7,265 nucleotides of DNA from Dehalococcoidales bacterium (GTDB taxonomy: Bacteria > Chloroflexota > Dehalococcoidia > Dehalococcoidales > JAQTRN01): contig JAQTRN010000048.1 of the NCBI GenBank assembly GCA_028711795.1, forward strand, positions 1 through 7,265, in the 5' to 3' direction. The notes under the pieces were generated by a model. It was not told the DNA's origin. It ran no database searches and was given only the letters and a program-made list of their open reading frames with translations. A program made the translations under genes and the position numbers. Shown here piece by piece: positions 5,795 through 7,265 of this stretch; position 1 is the stretch's first letter; each line of letters starts with the position of its first letter.

Positions 5795-7265
5795 CTACGG
5801 GTCCTCATTATGCACTTGGAAGTTGCCACCGTTGAGTAGGCCGCCAATAATGGGTGCTGATAGCAGCGGTATGTGGTCAATATCAAAGGAGTCCAGACCA
5901 TCAAGCTTGCCACCGAACCACCACACCCACTGGCCGCCCACTTCCGGGCCAACCCATTGATACACGGAAATCTGGTCCGCCTTGTCACTCTCTTTCCCGA
6001 TATCGGCGATGGTTACGAACGCTCTCGCCGTAGACTGGTCTTTGATGTTAGTGCCGGCCGTCCTGAAGCGGATCATGTTGTTGTACGCCGGCGGCGTGAG
6101 GGCATCACTGCCAAAGAAAACGAGCCTCTCAAACGTGTCAAAGTGATAGGGAGTTTTGTTTGCGTGGTCAACTATCTCAAACTGACCTGCTGGAGTATCC
6201 ATCCCCGGGCTCGAGACCGGTGTGAAACCGGCATTTCCGGCGAAGGACCACAGTGATTTACTGTCATCGCCCTTAATGATGCCGCCGCCGGTAACGTAGT
6301 TACCCAGCCAGTACTTGGTTGCTGAGGCACTGGAGTGCGGCTCAGTACTCTCGTCCCAGGTCCGGTCGCCATCCAGGTCGATGAAGGTAGAGATGGAGTC
6401 CATGCCGGCGTAAATACCCCGGTAGGTGAGTGAAGCCGAAGCCACGCCGCCAGACACGGTCGTATATCTTATTTCGGGTTCCTGCAAATTAGCTCCGGTT
6501 ATGACAAACACTACTGGAACGTTAGCCACCGCCGGTGTAATAGTCACTGAAACAGTGTGGTCATTACCTTCCGGGTTGCAATCCAACGCCGGCAGTACCG
6601 GGCCCATTGTGACCTGAGTGTAAGTCATTTTGAACACCGGGTGTGCCATACCACCACGCACGGCACCATCTTCTCCCAGAATGGTGACGTTGTTACTCCC
6701 TGTCAGGTAACTGCCGGGCAAAAGAAGCCCGTTGGGCAGGTACCATTCAGTAGCTGGTGCCACAGTAGAATTGAACACTGCCGGAACGAATGGCGGCGGC
6801 AGACCGCCTGTGCCTCCCGATGCCCTCAAGGTCTGGTTAACATAGACATACAGATTATCGTTGATGGACAGTATGTCGAAGGCGTTATTGTTGTACTTGT
6901 CGACAAGTCTAACACTCTGAAGTAGAGGCGCAATTGCATAAATCTGGGTGCGAAACCAGAGGTGAGTAAAATTAGGAGCGAGGTGCGGCCACTCTGCCCA
7001 GTAATAAGGACTACCCGGTGGTGTGAACGGGTTATTGGACACGTTACTGTTGTCGCCGTTCCAGACGAAGCTGGCCGTGCCATTAAAGCCTCCCCAGGAA
7101 GCGTCTGCAGGGGGGAGCGATTGGCCAATTGTCGTGTCTACCCTCATGTTGTTGGTCTTTCCCCAGTTGGGGTCGAGAGTGATGGTCAACGTAGCCGCCG
7201 CGGCTGGAGTACCCGGCGCCAACGTGAGTGTGAGCACAAAGACCATTGCCAGCAGGAATGTCATC
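5795..7265 (-). CDS. Large secreted multidomain protein with Ig-like and post-COAP-1-like domains (5' end cut)
   Basis: 489 residues are visible from an ATG at 7264. The first residues (MTFLLAMVFVLTLTLAPGTPAAAA) form a signal peptide core ending in an Ala-rich cleavage site near residue 24, but lack the usual positive charges, so the true start is probably just outside the window. Three regions follow. Residues about 25-218 look like a Trp- and Asn-rich jelly-roll or lectin-like module (INDNLYVYVNQTL; LTGSNNVTILGEDG). About 225-320 is a Big/invasin-type Ig-like domain (TVSVTITP, ASLTYRGIYAGMDSI) with a possible calcium loop D296-x-D298-x-D300 ahead of TWDESTEP. About 321-435 starts YVTGGGIIKG and resembles the post-COAP-1 domain as I remember it. 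The protein ends VHNEDP with no membrane anchor or sorting motif, so it is likely released or surface-associated. Binding to a glycan or matrix is inference. It ends 27 nt before the terminator hairpin and is a separate transcription unit from the genes after it. Confidence 0.82.
   Translation of the reverse strand, partial: MTFLLAMVFVLTLTLAPGTPAAAATLTITLDPNWGKTNNMRVDTTIGQSLPPADASWGGFNGTASFVWNGDNSNVSNNPFTPPGSPYYWAEWPHLAPNFTHLWFRTQIYAIAPLLQSVRLVDKYNNNAFDILSINDNLYVYVNQTLRASGGTGGLPPPFVPAVFNSTVAPATEWYLPNGLLLPGSYLTGSNNVTILGEDGAVRGGMAHPVFKMTYTQVTMGPVLPALDCNPEGNDHTVSVTITPAVANVPVVFVITGANLQEPEIRYTTVSGGVASASLTYRGIYAGMDSISTFIDLDGDRTWDESTEPHSSASATKYWLGNYVTGGGIIKGDDSKSLWSFAGNAGFTPVSSPGMDTPAGQFEIVDHANKTPYHFDTFERLVFFGSDALTPPAYNNMIRFRTAGTNIKDQSTARAFVTIADIGKESDKADQISVYQWVGPEVGGQWVWWFGGKLDGLDSFDIDHIPLLSAPIIGGLLNGGNFQVHNEDP

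Noticed and set aside
1..7265. CRISPR arrays, insertion sequences, integrase or attachment sites
   Set aside because: No regularly spaced repeats, no transposase or integrase motifs and no long terminal inverted or direct repeats were seen.

Overview
The window looks like bacterial DNA from an anaerobic or oxygen-sensitive organism. All well-supported genes lie on the minus strand, each with a Shine-Dalgarno sequence or a clear start, and three intergenic gaps carry TGnTATAAT-type extended -10 boxes. A rubredoxin with a flavodiiron protein, a two-gene SufC/SufB-like Fe-S assembly unit and a cobalamin-type radical SAM enzyme is a gene mix typical of strict anaerobes. A Dehalococcoidia-like Chloroflexota is my guess at lineage; that is inference only and cannot be proven from this sequence.

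Layout in transcription order, from right to left. (1) 7265-5795: a large secreted, multidomain beta-rich protein, cut at its 5' end by the window edge, followed by a strong 14-bp hairpin terminator at 5734-5767. (2) 5733-5355: about 380 bp without a confident gene. It holds a candidate promoter for the next gene, a spaced CGTAATT repeat and a possible 19-residue plus-strand ORF. (3) 5354-4932: a small lipoprotein. (4) 4903-899: a promoter and a compact five-gene operon encoding a ferritin-like diiron protein, SufC, a SufB/SufD-like scaffold, rubredoxin and an FprA-type flavodiiron protein. The gaps are 22, 38, 45 and 1 bp. (5) 863-1: its own promoter and a TTG-started B12-binding radical SAM protein of the DUF4070 type, cut at its 3' end by the window edge.

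The five-gene operon reads as an oxygen, peroxide and iron management unit. The flavodiiron protein would reduce O2 (or NO) with electrons from rubredoxin. The ferritin-like diiron protein would handle peroxide or iron, possibly with the same rubredoxin as donor. The SufC/SufB-like pair would rebuild Fe-S clusters. No sufS, sufU, sufE or second sufBD paralogue is present, which fits a minimal two-component SUF system. The most interesting points are this gene grouping, the mixed SufB/SufD-like active-site motif in the scaffold, extra CxxC pairs in SufC, and the small candidate transcription unit in the gap at 5569-5767.
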